A DNA stretch of 23,816 nt from Roseovarius sp. (GTDB taxonomy: Bacteria; Pseudomonadota; Alphaproteobacteria; Rhodobacterales; Rhodobacteraceae). Below the pieces are notes generated by a model, which worked only from the letters and a program-made list of their open reading frames with translations, was not told the DNA's origin and made no database searches. How positions within the stretch are numbered: the first letter of the stretch is position 1; each line of letters starts with the position of its first letter. Location of the stretch: NCBI GenBank assembly GCA_021767845.1, contig JAASSQ010000010.1, forward strand, positions 1-23,816, given 5' to 3'. A program made the translations under genes and the position numbers. Below are positions 14,867 to 21,515 of the stretch, piece after piece.

Positions 14867-16516
14867 TTACATGTTGGGATAGTTCGGCCCATCCCCGCCC
14901 TGCGGCGTGACCCAGTGGATGTTCTGGCTGGGATCCTTGATGTCGCAGGTCTTGCAGTGCACGCAGTTCTGGAAGTTGATGACGAAGCGCGGCTCCTGCC
15001 CCTCTTCGCGGACCACCTCGTAAACGCCCGCGGGGCAATAGCGTTGCGCCGGCTCATCATATTTCGGCAGGTTCACCTTGATTGGCACCGAGGGGTCTTT
15101 CAACGTCAGGTGCGCGGGCTGGCTTTCCTCGTGGTTTGTCATCGAGAAGCTGACATTGGTCAGCCGGTCGAAGCTCAGCTTGCCATCGGGCTTGGGATAG
15201 TCGATTTCCCTGTGCTGGCTGGCCGGTTCGGTGGCCTCGGCGTCACTCTTGCCGTGTCCGACGGTGCCGAACAGCGAAAAGCCAAGCGTGTTGGTCCACA
15301 TGTCCAGCCCGCCAAGCGCGAGCGAGGCCCCCAGCCCGTATTTCGACCACAGGGGTTTGACGTTGCGCACCTTCTTGAGGTCGCGGCCGATGGCGCCCTC
15401 GCGCACCTCGGATTCGTACTCCGACAGTTCGTCGCTGGCGCGACCCGCCTCGATCGCGGCATGGGCGGCCTCGGCCGCGGCCTTGCCCGATAGCATCGCG
15501 TTGTGATTGCCCTTGATGCGGGGCACGTTGACCATGCCGACCGAACAGCCCAGAAGCGCCACGCCCGGCGCAACCATCTTGGGCATCGACTGGTACCCGC
15601 CTTCCGAGATCGCCCGCGCGCCATAGGCCACGCGCTTGCCGCCTTTCAGCAGCTCGGCGACCATCGGGTGATGCTTGAACCGCTGGAATTCCATGTAGGG
15701 GTAGAGATGCGGGTTCTTGTAGTTCAGGTGAACGACGAAGCCCACGTAAACCTGATTGTTTTCAAGGTGATAGATGAACGACCCGCCCCCGGCATTCTTG
15801 CCGAGCGGCCAACCCATCGTATGCGTGACCTCGCCTTCGTTGTGCTTGTCCGGGTCGATCTCCCAGATTTCCTTCATGCCGAGTCCGAATTTCTGCGGCT
15901 CTTTCCCGGCGCTCAGGTCGTATTTCGCTATCACTTCTTTCGACAGGCTGCCGCGCACGCCTTCGGACAGGAAGACATATTTGCCGAGCAGCTCCATCCC
16001 GGGTTCATAGGCCGGGCCGGGCGTGCCGTCGGGGTTTTTGCCGAATTCGCCGGCCACCACGCCCCTGACCTCGCCATTGTCGCCATAGACGATCTCGGAA
16101 CAGGCCATGCCAGGGAAAATCTCGACCCCCAGTGCCTCGGCCTGTTCGGCCATCCAGCGGCAGACATTGCCCATCGACACGATGTAATTGCCGTGGTTGT
16201 TCATCAGCGGCGGCATTGGCCAGTTGGGCAGGCGCAGCTGGCCGCCCTCGCCCAGAAGGTAGAAATTGTCCTGCCTGACCGGCGTGTTGAGCGGCGCGCC
16301 CTTGTCCTTCCAATCCGGGATCAGCGCGTCCAGGCCGCAGGGATCGAGCACCGCGCCCGACAGGATATGCGCGCCGACCTCGCTGCCCTTTTCCAGAACG
16401 ACCACCTCGCGCGAAGGGTCCAGTTGCTTGAGCCGGATCGCCGCCGACAGGCCGGCCGGCCCCGCCCCGACGATCACAACATCGTATTCCATCGCTTCGC
16501 GCGTCGCGTCAGACAT
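14867..16516 (-). CDS. Electron-transfer flavoprotein-ubiquinone oxidoreductase
   Basis: ETF-QO takes electrons from reduced ETF (filled by acyl-CoA and other dehydrogenases) and reduces ubiquinone at the membrane. The 549-residue protein opens with the FAD-binding GAGPAG loop (17-22) and has the ETF-QO quinone/membrane region in the middle (GEVTHTMGWPLG, SFIYHLENNQVYVGFV). It ends in a 4Fe-4S domain with Cys494 in CPAGVYE and Cys518, Cys521, Cys524 in CVHCKTC. Length agrees with the mature mammalian enzyme. There is no signal peptide; membrane attachment is monotopic and cytoplasmic. AAAGGA precedes ATG 16516. It is first in the run to TPR and ispE, with a probable promoter at 16569-16597. 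It diverges from greA. Confidence 0.96.
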   Translation of the reverse strand: MSDATREAMEYDVVIVGAGPAGLSAAIRLKQLDPSREVVVLEKGSEVGAHILSGAVLDPCGLDALIPDWKDKGAPLNTPVRQDNFYLLGEGGQLRLPNWPMPPLMNNHGNYIVSMGNVCRWMAEQAEALGVEIFPGMACSEIVYGDNGEVRGVVAGEFGKNPDGTPGPAYEPGMELLGKYVFLSEGVRGSLSKEVIAKYDLSAGKEPQKFGLGMKEIWEIDPDKHNEGEVTHTMGWPLGKNAGGGSFIYHLENNQVYVGFVVHLNYKNPHLYPYMEFQRFKHHPMVAELLKGGKRVAYGARAISEGGYQSMPKMVAPGVALLGCSVGMVNVPRIKGNHNAMLSGKAAAEAAHAAIEAGRASDELSEYESEVREGAIGRDLKKVRNVKPLWSKYGLGASLALGGLDMWTNTLGFSLFGTVGHGKSDAEATEPASQHREIDYPKPDGKLSFDRLTNVSFSMTNHEESQPAHLTLKDPSVPIKVNLPKYDEPAQRYCPAGVYEVVREEGQEPRFVINFQNCVHCKTCDIKDPSQNIHWVTPQGGDGPNYPNM

Positions 16517-16568
16517 CTGGTCTTTCCTTTCCCAAGGCGGATCGGTCCCGAAACAAAGTTGCGCACGT

Positions 16569-16597
16569 GGTTAGCGTGTCGTCGCTCGGGGCGTCAA
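16569..16597 (-). promoter_or_regulatory. Possible promoter of ETF-QO gene
   Basis: On the minus strand TTGACG (16597-16592) is a near-consensus -35. Seventeen bases on is CTAACC (16574-16569), a poor -10. The distance to the ATG (about 50 bases) is reasonable. The -35 supports it; the -10 does not. Confidence 0.35.
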
Positions 16598-16687
16598 TTG
16601 AAACACGACGTAATACGGGGATGAAACCGGCAAAATTCCACTTTGCCGCACCCGAATACGCGGCAGCGCGGCATCGCCTATTGCAAA

Positions 16688-16754
16688 GCCCCGTCAGGTC
16701 GGGGCAATCTGCCGCGAACTCTTGGTATTCAGTCGGGGCAGATGGATCGCCCCG
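16688..16754 (+). promoter_or_regulatory. greA leader with alternative hairpins
   Basis: Four complementary arms occur in order: GCCCCG (16688), CGGGGC (16700), CGGGGC (16734) and GCCCCG (16749). Arms 1+2 and 3+4 make two hairpins. Because arms 2 and 3 are identical, arm 1 could instead pair with arm 3, or arm 4 with arm 2. The last arm ends 21 bases before the greA ATG. This has the layout of an attenuator-like leader, but no T run is seen. Confidence 0.4.
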
Positions 16755-16775
16755 CAAAGACAGTGGACAGTTGCG

Positions 16776-17246
16776 ATGGACAAGATTCCCATGACCCGCA
16801 AGGGCCATGCCGCCCTTGAGGCCGAACTCAAGCATCTCAAGTCGGAAGAGCGTCCGGCGATCATCCGCGCGATCTCGGAGGCGCGGGAGCATGGCGATCT
16901 GTCGGAAAACGCCGAATACCATTCGGCCAAGGAAAAACAGTCGTTCATCGAGGGCCGCATCAAGGAACTGGAGAGCGTCATCAGCCGCGCCGACGTGATC
17001 GACCCCGCCAAGCTGAGCGGCCCGATCAAGTTCGGCGCCACCGTGACGCTGGTGGACGAGGACACCGACGAGGAAAAGACGTGGCAGATCGTCGGCGAAT
17101 ACGAAGCCGACATCGAAAACGGCCTTCTGAACATGAAATCGCCGATCGCCCGCGCCCTGATCGGCAAGGAAGAGGGCGACAGCGTCGAGGTCCGCACGCC
17201 CGGTGGCGAGAAATCCTACGAAGTGCTAAACGTCGAATACATCTGA
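16776..17246 (+). CDS. greA: Transcription elongation factor GreA
   Basis: GreA inserts a coiled-coil into the RNA polymerase secondary channel and stimulates cleavage of back-tracked RNA. The 156-residue protein has the N-terminal coiled-coil with the acidic tip GDLSENAEYHSAKE (Asp41, Glu44 are the cleavage-promoting residues). It also has the C-terminal domain beginning KFGATVTLVDEDTDEE and SPIARALIGKEEGD. Length is standard. The ATG at 16776 gives the family's usual MxKIPMT start; upstream in-frame codons do not. The ribosome site is weak (GGACAG), which fits control through the structured leader at 16688-16754. A membrane/coiled-coil gene follows after 15 bases. Confidence 0.96.
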   Translation: MDKIPMTRKGHAALEAELKHLKSEERPAIIRAISEAREHGDLSENAEYHSAKEKQSFIEGRIKELESVISRADVIDPAKLSGPIKFGATVTLVDEDTDEEKTWQIVGEYEADIENGLLNMKSPIARALIGKEEGDSVEVRTPGGEKSYEVLNVEYI

Positions 17247-17261
17247 CAGGCACGTTGCATC

Positions 17262-18284
17262 ATGCCCGAGCGCAAGGATTCGCCCACGACACCGTTGGGC
17301 ATCTATGACAAGACCGTGAGGGACCGGATCACGGGAATCGAGGTCATCGCGCTTGCCCTCTCCGGCGTCTGGCTGTTGGGCGCCGTGGTGTTCTTCATGG
17401 TCGTGGACAGCGACAGCGGCGCGCCCGAGGCCGGGGGTGTGCTGCGCTTCATCATGATGATGCTGGCGATCTTCATGCCGGTGGCGATGATCTGGGTCGC
17501 GGCGATGGCGGCGCGGTCGTCACGCATCATGCGCGAGGAAAGCCAGCGCCTGCAGGCCGCGATCGACGCGATGCGCCAGACCTATGTCGCGCAGACGCAG
17601 GCGCAGCACACGGTCAGCGAACCATCTGTCGCCCGCAAGCTCGAAGAGATCGCGGCCGCGCAGCGCAAGGCGGAGACCGCGCTGGCGATGTTCACCTCGA
17701 CCCGGCAGGCCGAGCTGGCGCAGGCCGCGCAGCCCGCGGCCGAGCCCGCACCGGCGCAGGCCGATGATCAGGTTGCCCTGCCGCTGGGCACGCCGGCCGA
17801 AGACCTGCAGCCGCCGCTGGGGCGGGCCGATTTCATACGGGCGCTGAACTTTCCCGAAACCACCGACGACCGCGAGGGGTTCGCCGCCCTGCGCAAGGCG
17901 CTGAAGGACCGGCAGACCGCGCAGTTGATCCGGGCGGCGCAGGACGTTCTGACGCTGATGTCGCATGACGGGATCTACATGGACGACCTCAGCCCCGACA
18001 TGGCCCGCCCCGAACTGTGGCGGCGCTTTGCCGGGGGAGAGCGGGGGCGCGCGGTGGCCGCGCTTGGCGGGGTCAGGGACCGGTCGTCGCTGGCGCTGGC
18101 GGCGGCGCGGATGAAGCAGGACGCGATCTTCCGGGATGCGGCCCATCACTTCCTGCGGCTCTATGACCGGATGTTCTCGCAGTTTGCGGAGAGCGCGACG
18201 GATGCCGAGATCTCCGAGCTGTCCGACACCAGAACGGCCCGCGCCTTCATGCTTCTGGGCCGGGTCGCGGGCACGTTCGATTGA
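17262..18284 (+). CDS. Unknown membrane protein with coiled coil (340 aa)
   Basis: The 340-residue protein has two membrane helices near the N-terminus (about 24-48 and 60-84). An alanine/glutamine-rich coiled coil (about 88-150) follows, then a flexible Ala/Pro/Gln linker (151-185) and a helical soluble domain to the end (about 188-340). The C-terminal part includes RALNFPETTDDREGFAAL, DVLTLMSHDGIYMDDLSPDMA and HHFLRLYDRMFSQFA, which look well-ordered and conserved, but I know no named family. It starts 15 bases after greA on the same strand and is likely co-transcribed. The ribosome site is weak. A scaffold or envelope-associated role is suggested only by the architecture. The soluble parts are probably cytoplasmic, given the charged N-terminus and the Arg-rich end after the second helix. 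Confidence 0.82.
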   Translation: MPERKDSPTTPLGIYDKTVRDRITGIEVIALALSGVWLLGAVVFFMVVDSDSGAPEAGGVLRFIMMMLAIFMPVAMIWVAAMAARSSRIMREESQRLQAAIDAMRQTYVAQTQAQHTVSEPSVARKLEEIAAAQRKAETALAMFTSTRQAELAQAAQPAAEPAPAQADDQVALPLGTPAEDLQPPLGRADFIRALNFPETTDDREGFAALRKALKDRQTAQLIRAAQDVLTLMSHDGIYMDDLSPDMARPELWRRFAGGERGRAVAALGGVRDRSSLALAAARMKQDAIFRDAAHHFLRLYDRMFSQFAESATDAEISELSDTRTARAFMLLGRVAGTFD

Positions 18285-18301
18285 AAAAACCGAAGCAAAA
18301 C

Positions 18302-18325
18302 CAATAGCTTGAACACAGTCTATTG
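18302..18325. promoter_or_regulatory. Inverted repeat upstream of universal stress gene
   Basis: CAATAG-N12-CTATTG (arms 18302-18307 and 18320-18325) lies in the 87-base gap before the stress-protein gene, 46 bases from its ATG, within the only AT-rich part of the gap. It could be an operator; an alternative is chance. Confidence 0.3.
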
Positions 18326-18371
18326 CCCCGCGCCCGAATCGCGACCATGATGCCGCCCGAGGAGAAGACAC

Positions 18372-18827
18372 ATGCGCAAGTTTCTTGTGGTTCTGGATGA
18401 CAGCCGCGAATGCCTGAACGCGATGCGCTTCGCGGCGATGCGGGCGGCGCATACCAATGCGGGGGTGGAAATCCTGGCGGTGATTCCGCCCGAGGAGTTC
18501 AACCACTGGATCGGCGTCGGCGACATCATGCGCGAGGAGGCGCGGGAGCGGATCGAGGCGCATTTCGAGGTCTTCGCCAAGTGGATGCGCGACAAGCAAG
18601 GTGTTGATCCTGAACTGGTAATTCGCGAGGGCGAGCCCGCGACCGAGATCATCGAACAGGTCAAGGACGACCCCGAGATCGGGGTGCTGGTTCTGGGCGC
18701 GGGCACCGGCAAGAAGGGCCCCGGCCCGCTGGTCACGCAGCTTTCGAAGACCTCGGGCACCCTGCCGATCCCGATCACGATCGTGCCCGGCGACCTGAGC
18801 AAGGAGCGGCTGGAGTCGATCACCTGA
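18372..18827 (+). CDS. Universal stress protein (UspA family)
   Basis: The 151-residue single Usp domain begins with the strand RKFLVVLDDSRECLNAMRFA and ends in the nucleotide-binding region VLVLGAGTGKKGPGPLVTQL (106-124). There the family's G-x2-G-x9-G-S/T pattern is only approximate (GAGTG, then GPGP), so ATP binding is likely but not certain. GAGGAGAAG precedes ATG 18372. Usp proteins are cytosolic, often dimeric, and rise under stress or growth arrest; individual targets are usually unknown. The gene follows the unknown membrane protein by 87 bases and may have its own promoter near the inverted repeat at 18302-18325. Downstream is the operator array at 18841. Confidence 0.9.
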   Translation: MRKFLVVLDDSRECLNAMRFAAMRAAHTNAGVEILAVIPPEEFNHWIGVGDIMREEARERIEAHFEVFAKWMRDKQGVDPELVIREGEPATEIIEQVKDDPEIGVLVLGAGTGKKGPGPLVTQLSKTSGTLPIPITIVPGDLSKERLESIT

Positions 18828-18840
18828 GCCGCGCCTCGGC

Positions 18841-18936
18841 ATTTCGTACGAATTGACAGATTTCACCCCCGATTTCGTACCAAATCCGGCCGGGCCGCGC
18901 CGCGTTTCGTACGAAACCCGGTTTCTTGGTACAAAC
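18841..18936. promoter_or_regulatory. Array of four GTAC-centred palindromic operator-like sites
   Basis: Four related palindromes share the core TT(C/G)GTACnAA. Site 1 is TTCGTACGAA (18843-18852), site 2 GATTTCGTACCAAATC (18871-18886), site 3 GTTTCGTACGAAAC (18904-18917, perfect), and site 4 TTGGTACAAA (18926-18935). Centres are 31, 32 and 20 bases apart, close to three, three and two helical turns. A perfect TTGACA (18853-18858) abuts site 1, and site 2 falls where a -10 would be. This looks like cooperative binding of a dimeric repressor or activator. I cannot name the regulator. Confidence 0.7.
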
Positions 18937-18945
18937 CGCGCGGCG

Positions 18946-18961
18946 CTAACGCGGTCTTAAC
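18946..18961 (+). promoter_or_regulatory. CtrA-like box
   Basis: CTAA-N7-TTAAC differs by one base from the alphaproteobacterial CtrA full site TTAA-N7-TTAAC. It lies just downstream of the operator array and about 150 bases before the hydrolase gene. Rhodobacterales encode CtrA, usually tied to motility and gene-transfer control. A single imperfect match can be chance. Confidence 0.3.
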
Positions 18962-19084
18962 ACCTTTCCTGCAGGATGGACGCAGATCACGCGACACCCG
19001 CGCCCGAATCGCACCGCATGGGGCAGCGTCGGGCCGGGAACAGACCGCGCTTGACTTGGACACCGGAACGGAAAGGATTGGAGG

Positions 19085-19108
19085 ATGACAGATCAGACGA
19101 AAGCTTGA
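19085..19108 (+). CDS. Seven-codon leader (MTDQTKA-stop), in frame with the downstream gene
   Basis: ATG 19085 is served by AAAGGA at 7 bases, the best ribosome site in this gap. It reads MTDQTKA and stops at TGA 19106-19108. One codon later, in the same frame, is ATG 19112 of the hydrolase, which itself has only a weak site. Either it is a leader peptide with re-initiation, or the original start of the hydrolase was 19085 and codon 8 has become a stop. Confidence 0.4.
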   Translation: MTDQTKA

Positions 19109-19111
19109 GAC

Positions 19112-19765
19112 ATGATCCGCCAATTCGATTCGAATACCGCTTTGCTGCTGATCGACGTGCAGAAAGGCGTGCATGTCTTCGACCATTGGGGCGGGTCCAC
19201 GGGGCGCATGAACAACCCCGGTGCCCAGTCACGCCTGACCGCGCTGCTGGAGGCGTTTCGGGGCGCGGGCCGGCAGGTGGCCTTTACCCGCCATGACAGC
19301 ATCGAGCCGGACAGCCCGCTGAAACTGTCGCTGGACACCGGCGCGCAACTGCCGGGGCTGGAGATCCGCGACGGTGACATCACGGTGGTCAAGAGCGTGA
19401 ATTCGGCCTTCATCGGGACGCCGATGGAAATCGAGCTGCGCCGCGCCGGGATCAGCCGCCTTGTGATCGCGGGCTATTTCACGAATTTCTGCGTCGAAAC
19501 CTCGGTGCGGATGGCGGGCAACATGGGGTTCGATGTCTACCTGGCGCATGACGCCTGCGCGACCTGCAACCGCATGGACCTGAACGGCGTGGACCACGAC
19601 CCGGAACTGCTGCACGACCTGTCGGTCGCGGCCATGCACGGGGAGTTCTGCACGGCGCTGGACACCGACACGCTGATCGGGCTTCTGTCGGGACCGGCAG
19701 CCCACCTGAACCGCGCGCAGGGCAACGAAAGCACGAGCCTCCGGCCGGAATTGCGGCTGGCCTGA
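19112..19765 (+). CDS. Isochorismatase-like cysteine hydrolase
   Basis: The 217-residue protein belongs to the isochorismatase-like hydrolases, which include nicotinamidases, N-carbamoylsarcosine amidases and related amidases. The catalytic Asp15 (LLLIDVQKG), Lys94 (VVKSVNSAF) and Cys127 (GYFTNFCVETSVRMA) are all in place. The conserved cis-peptide region is just before the cysteine, so it should be an active cysteine hydrolase rather than a true (cysteine-less) isochorismatase. The substrate is unknown: the nicotinamidase metal motif (D-x-H-x-H) is not evident. The start used here, ATG 19112, has only GAGA upstream. A better-served ATG at 19085 is cut off by a TGA. The gene is alone, behind the operator array and CtrA-like box, which suggests tight control. 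The last 30 residues look disordered. Confidence 0.88.
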   Translation: MIRQFDSNTALLLIDVQKGVHVFDHWGGSTGRMNNPGAQSRLTALLEAFRGAGRQVAFTRHDSIEPDSPLKLSLDTGAQLPGLEIRDGDITVVKSVNSAFIGTPMEIELRRAGISRLVIAGYFTNFCVETSVRMAGNMGFDVYLAHDACATCNRMDLNGVDHDPELLHDLSVAAMHGEFCTALDTDTLIGLLSGPAAHLNRAQGNESTSLRPELRLA

Positions 19766-20172
19766 CGGACGGACGGAGCCGGGCAGCGGCCAGCGTGAAC
19801 GGCGGGCGGAGGCGGGCGTGAGCAGCGGACGAAGCCTGGTGGCACGCGGGCTGGGCTTAACTGGCCTAGTCAGCGCACTGAGCGGCAATCGGCTTGGGCG
19901 GCGCACAGAGCCAGGCAGGAGATGGGCCGAATGGCGGACGGGGCCGGACCTCGATCAAGTCGGACGCCAGTTGAGCCGCATGGTGGACGGGGCCGGATGG
20001 TCGTTGACAGGGGCAGCGGACGGAGCGCGTCGGCGGCGGGGCCGAGCCACCGACGGGACCGGGTGACAACCGGCCAGACCGGCAGACGCGGCCGGGCGGC
20101 ACTTGGCCAGAGCGACGGAAGGCGCTGCGCGGCGGCGGGGCTGAGCGGCGCCGGGACCGAACTGGCGGTAAA
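19766..20172 (+). other. Non-coding, G-skewed stretch with degenerate GGACGG/GGCCGG repeats
   Basis: About 400 bases between the hydrolase and nfuA have no convincing gene on either strand. The plus strand is rich in G with repeated CGGACG-type words (19766, 19770, 19826, 19935, 19961, 20017). One 18-base unit, ATGGyGGACGGGGCCGGA, occurs at 19931-19948 and again at 19980-19997 with one mismatch, 49 bases apart. Short frames here have no ribosome site and odd composition. It could be a decayed gene, repeat-derived DNA or a structured RNA. Confidence 0.55.
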
Positions 20173-20191
20173 GTTTAGAATCGTTCCAAAC
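20173..20191. promoter_or_regulatory. Irr/ICE-like iron box before nfuA
   Basis: GTTTAGAA-tcg-TTCCAAAC is a palindrome with one mismatch. It closely matches, from memory, the alphaproteobacterial Irr iron-control element TTTAGAA-N3-TTCTAAA. It ends two bases before the -35 of the nfuA promoter. Irr is a Fur-family, heme-responsive regulator that controls iron-using genes, so control of an Fe-S carrier is reasonable. Confidence 0.6.
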
Positions 20192-20192
20192 C

Positions 20193-20221
20193 TTGACAGG
20201 CGCGGCGGCGGCGCGCATATC
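20193..20221 (+). promoter_or_regulatory. Promoter of nfuA-tsaB
   Basis: A perfect TTGACA (20193-20198) is followed 17 bases on by CATATC (20216-20221), a partial -10; TATCAA at 19 bases is an alternative. It lies directly after the Irr-like box and 30 bases before the nfuA ATG. Confidence 0.5.
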
Positions 20222-20250
20222 AAAGGGCAAGCAACGCAAGGGCGCGAACC

Positions 20251-20814
20251 ATGTTCATCCAGACCGAATCCACGCCGAACCCGGCCACCCTGAAATTCCT
20301 GCCCGGCCAGACCGTGCTGGAAGCCGGCACAGCCGATTTCCCCAGCGCCGAGGCCGCCGAGAAATCGCCGCTCGCCCAGCGCATCTTTGGCGTTGACGGC
20401 GTGACCGGCGTGTTCTTCGGCAATGACTTCGTGACCGTCACCAAATCCGAGGCGGCGGAGTGGGACCACATGAAACCCGCCATCCTCGGCGCGATCATGG
20501 AGCATTACCAGTCCGGCCAGCCGATCATGACGGGCGAAGCGGAGGCGTCGTCGGGTCATGCCGATCACGAGGGCGAGGATTCCGAGATCGTGGGCCAGAT
20601 CAAGGAGCTCCTGGACACCCGCGTGCGCCCCGCCGTGGCGCAGGACGGGGGCGACATCACCTTCCACGGGTTCGAGCGCGGCGTCGTCTACCTGCACATG
20701 CAGGGGGCCTGTGCGGGATGCCCCTCTTCGACCATCACGCTGAAGATGGGCATTGAGAACCTGCTGCGCCACTACATCCCCGAAGTGACCGAGGTGCGCC
20801 CGGTTGGTGTCTGA
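20251..20814 (+). CDS. nfuA: Fe-S cluster carrier NfuA (Nfu_N + NifU C-terminal domain)
   Basis: The 187-residue protein has the N-terminal Nfu_N domain (starts MFIQTESTPNPATLKFLPGQ). After an acidic/histidine linker (about 97-110) comes the NifU-like domain with GACAGCPSST, where Cys154 and Cys157 bind a [4Fe-4S] cluster bridging two subunits. It delivers clusters to target enzymes, which may include RlmN and the ETF-QO Fe-S domain in this cell, though that is inference. AAGGG sits 8 bases before ATG 20251. It overlaps tsaB at the 3' end, an operon-like order often seen in alphaproteobacteria. An Irr-like box and TTGACA promoter precede it, so iron control is likely. Confidence 0.95.
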   Translation: MFIQTESTPNPATLKFLPGQTVLEAGTADFPSAEAAEKSPLAQRIFGVDGVTGVFFGNDFVTVTKSEAAEWDHMKPAILGAIMEHYQSGQPIMTGEAEASSGHADHEGEDSEIVGQIKELLDTRVRPAVAQDGGDITFHGFERGVVYLHMQGACAGCPSSTITLKMGIENLLRHYIPEVTEVRPVGV

Positions 20815-21391
20815 CGGTCTGCTGACACTCGGCTTCGACACATCGGCCGCGCATTGCGCGGCCGCTTTGCTGTCGGGCGACCGGGTGATCGAGGCCCATG
20901 CCGAGGAGATGGGGCGCGGGCAGGCCGAACGGCTGATGCCAATGCTGGAAGAGATGCTGGCGCGCGCCGGTCTCGGCTGGCGCGACCTGGACCGGATCGG
21001 CGTGGGCATCGGCCCCGGTAATTTCACCGGCATCCGCATCGCGGTGTCGGCGGCGCGGGGGCTGGCCCTGCCGCTCAAGGCGCGCGCTGTGGGCGTGTCG
21101 GGCTTCGAGGCGATCGCGCTGGACCATCCCAGCCCGCATCTGCCCGCGATCCCCGGTCCGCGGGGCCTGTTTTACGTGTGGCCGCCCGGCGCCGCCCCGA
21201 GGCTGGCCGACGACGACGAGATCGCGGCCTACGGCCTGGAGGTGGCGGGGCCGCCCGCCCCGGCCCGACTGGCCGGGAATATCGCGCGGATCGCCGCCCG
21301 GTCGGACAGCCTCGCGCCGCCCGCGCCACTTTACGTGAAGCCCGCCGACGCGGCCCCGCCGCGCGAGGCGCCGCCGGTGATGCTGGATTGA
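20807..21391 (+). CDS. tsaB: tRNA threonylcarbamoyladenosine biosynthesis protein TsaB
   Basis: TsaB is the non-catalytic partner that supports TsaD in making t6A37 on ANN-decoding tRNAs. The 194-residue ASKHA-fold protein begins LTLGFDTSAAHCAAAL and has GIGPGNFTGIRIAVSAARGLAL (about 68-89), the TsaB/TsaD signature. At 194 residues it is shorter than E. coli TsaB (231), mainly at the C-terminal part, which is Ala/Pro-rich. The start is GTG 20807 (or TTG 20804, both served by GAGGTG at 20791). It overlaps the nfuA stop by 8 bases, so the two are coupled. rimI follows after 124 bases with three hairpins. Confidence 0.92.
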   Translation: MSDGLLTLGFDTSAAHCAAALLSGDRVIEAHAEEMGRGQAERLMPMLEEMLARAGLGWRDLDRIGVGIGPGNFTGIRIAVSAARGLALPLKARAVGVSGFEAIALDHPSPHLPAIPGPRGLFYVWPPGAAPRLADDDEIAAYGLEVAGPPAPARLAGNIARIAARSDSLAPPAPLYVKPADAAPPREAPPVMLD

Positions 21392-21393
21392 GG

Positions 21394-21463
21394 CGGCGGG
21401 GGTGTTGCCCCGCCGGATCGCCTGCGATCCGGCATGCGCCCGCCCGCCCCCAAGGCGGGCGCA
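21394..21463 (+). other. Three abutting hairpins between tsaB and rimI
   Basis: Stem 1 is CGGCGGGG/CCCCGCCG (21394-21415), stem 2 CCGGATCG/CGATCCGG (21413-21432), and stem 3 TGCGCCCGCC/GGCGGGCGCA (21435-21463), all perfect. Stems 1 and 2 share three bases and compete slightly. They begin right after the tsaB stop. None has a T run. They may slow or end transcription, stabilise the upstream message, or act as a folded RNA element. Confidence 0.5.
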
Positions 21464-21515
21464 TTCGCGCCCACCACGGGCGGCCGCATGCCGCACCTTC
21501 CGATCTGCGCGCGGC

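Noticed and set aside
17520..18866. Minus-strand frame of 448 residues over the greA-linked and stress genes
   Set aside because: It spans two real genes and an intergenic gap, and has shadow composition.
18976..19296. Plus-strand frame of 106 residues overlapping the hydrolase start
   Set aside because: No ribosome site, Arg/Pro/Ala-rich, and overlaps the hydrolase in another frame.
19818..20066. Short frames inside the G-skewed gap
   Set aside because: Gly/Arg-rich, no ribosome site and no family. Treated as non-coding.
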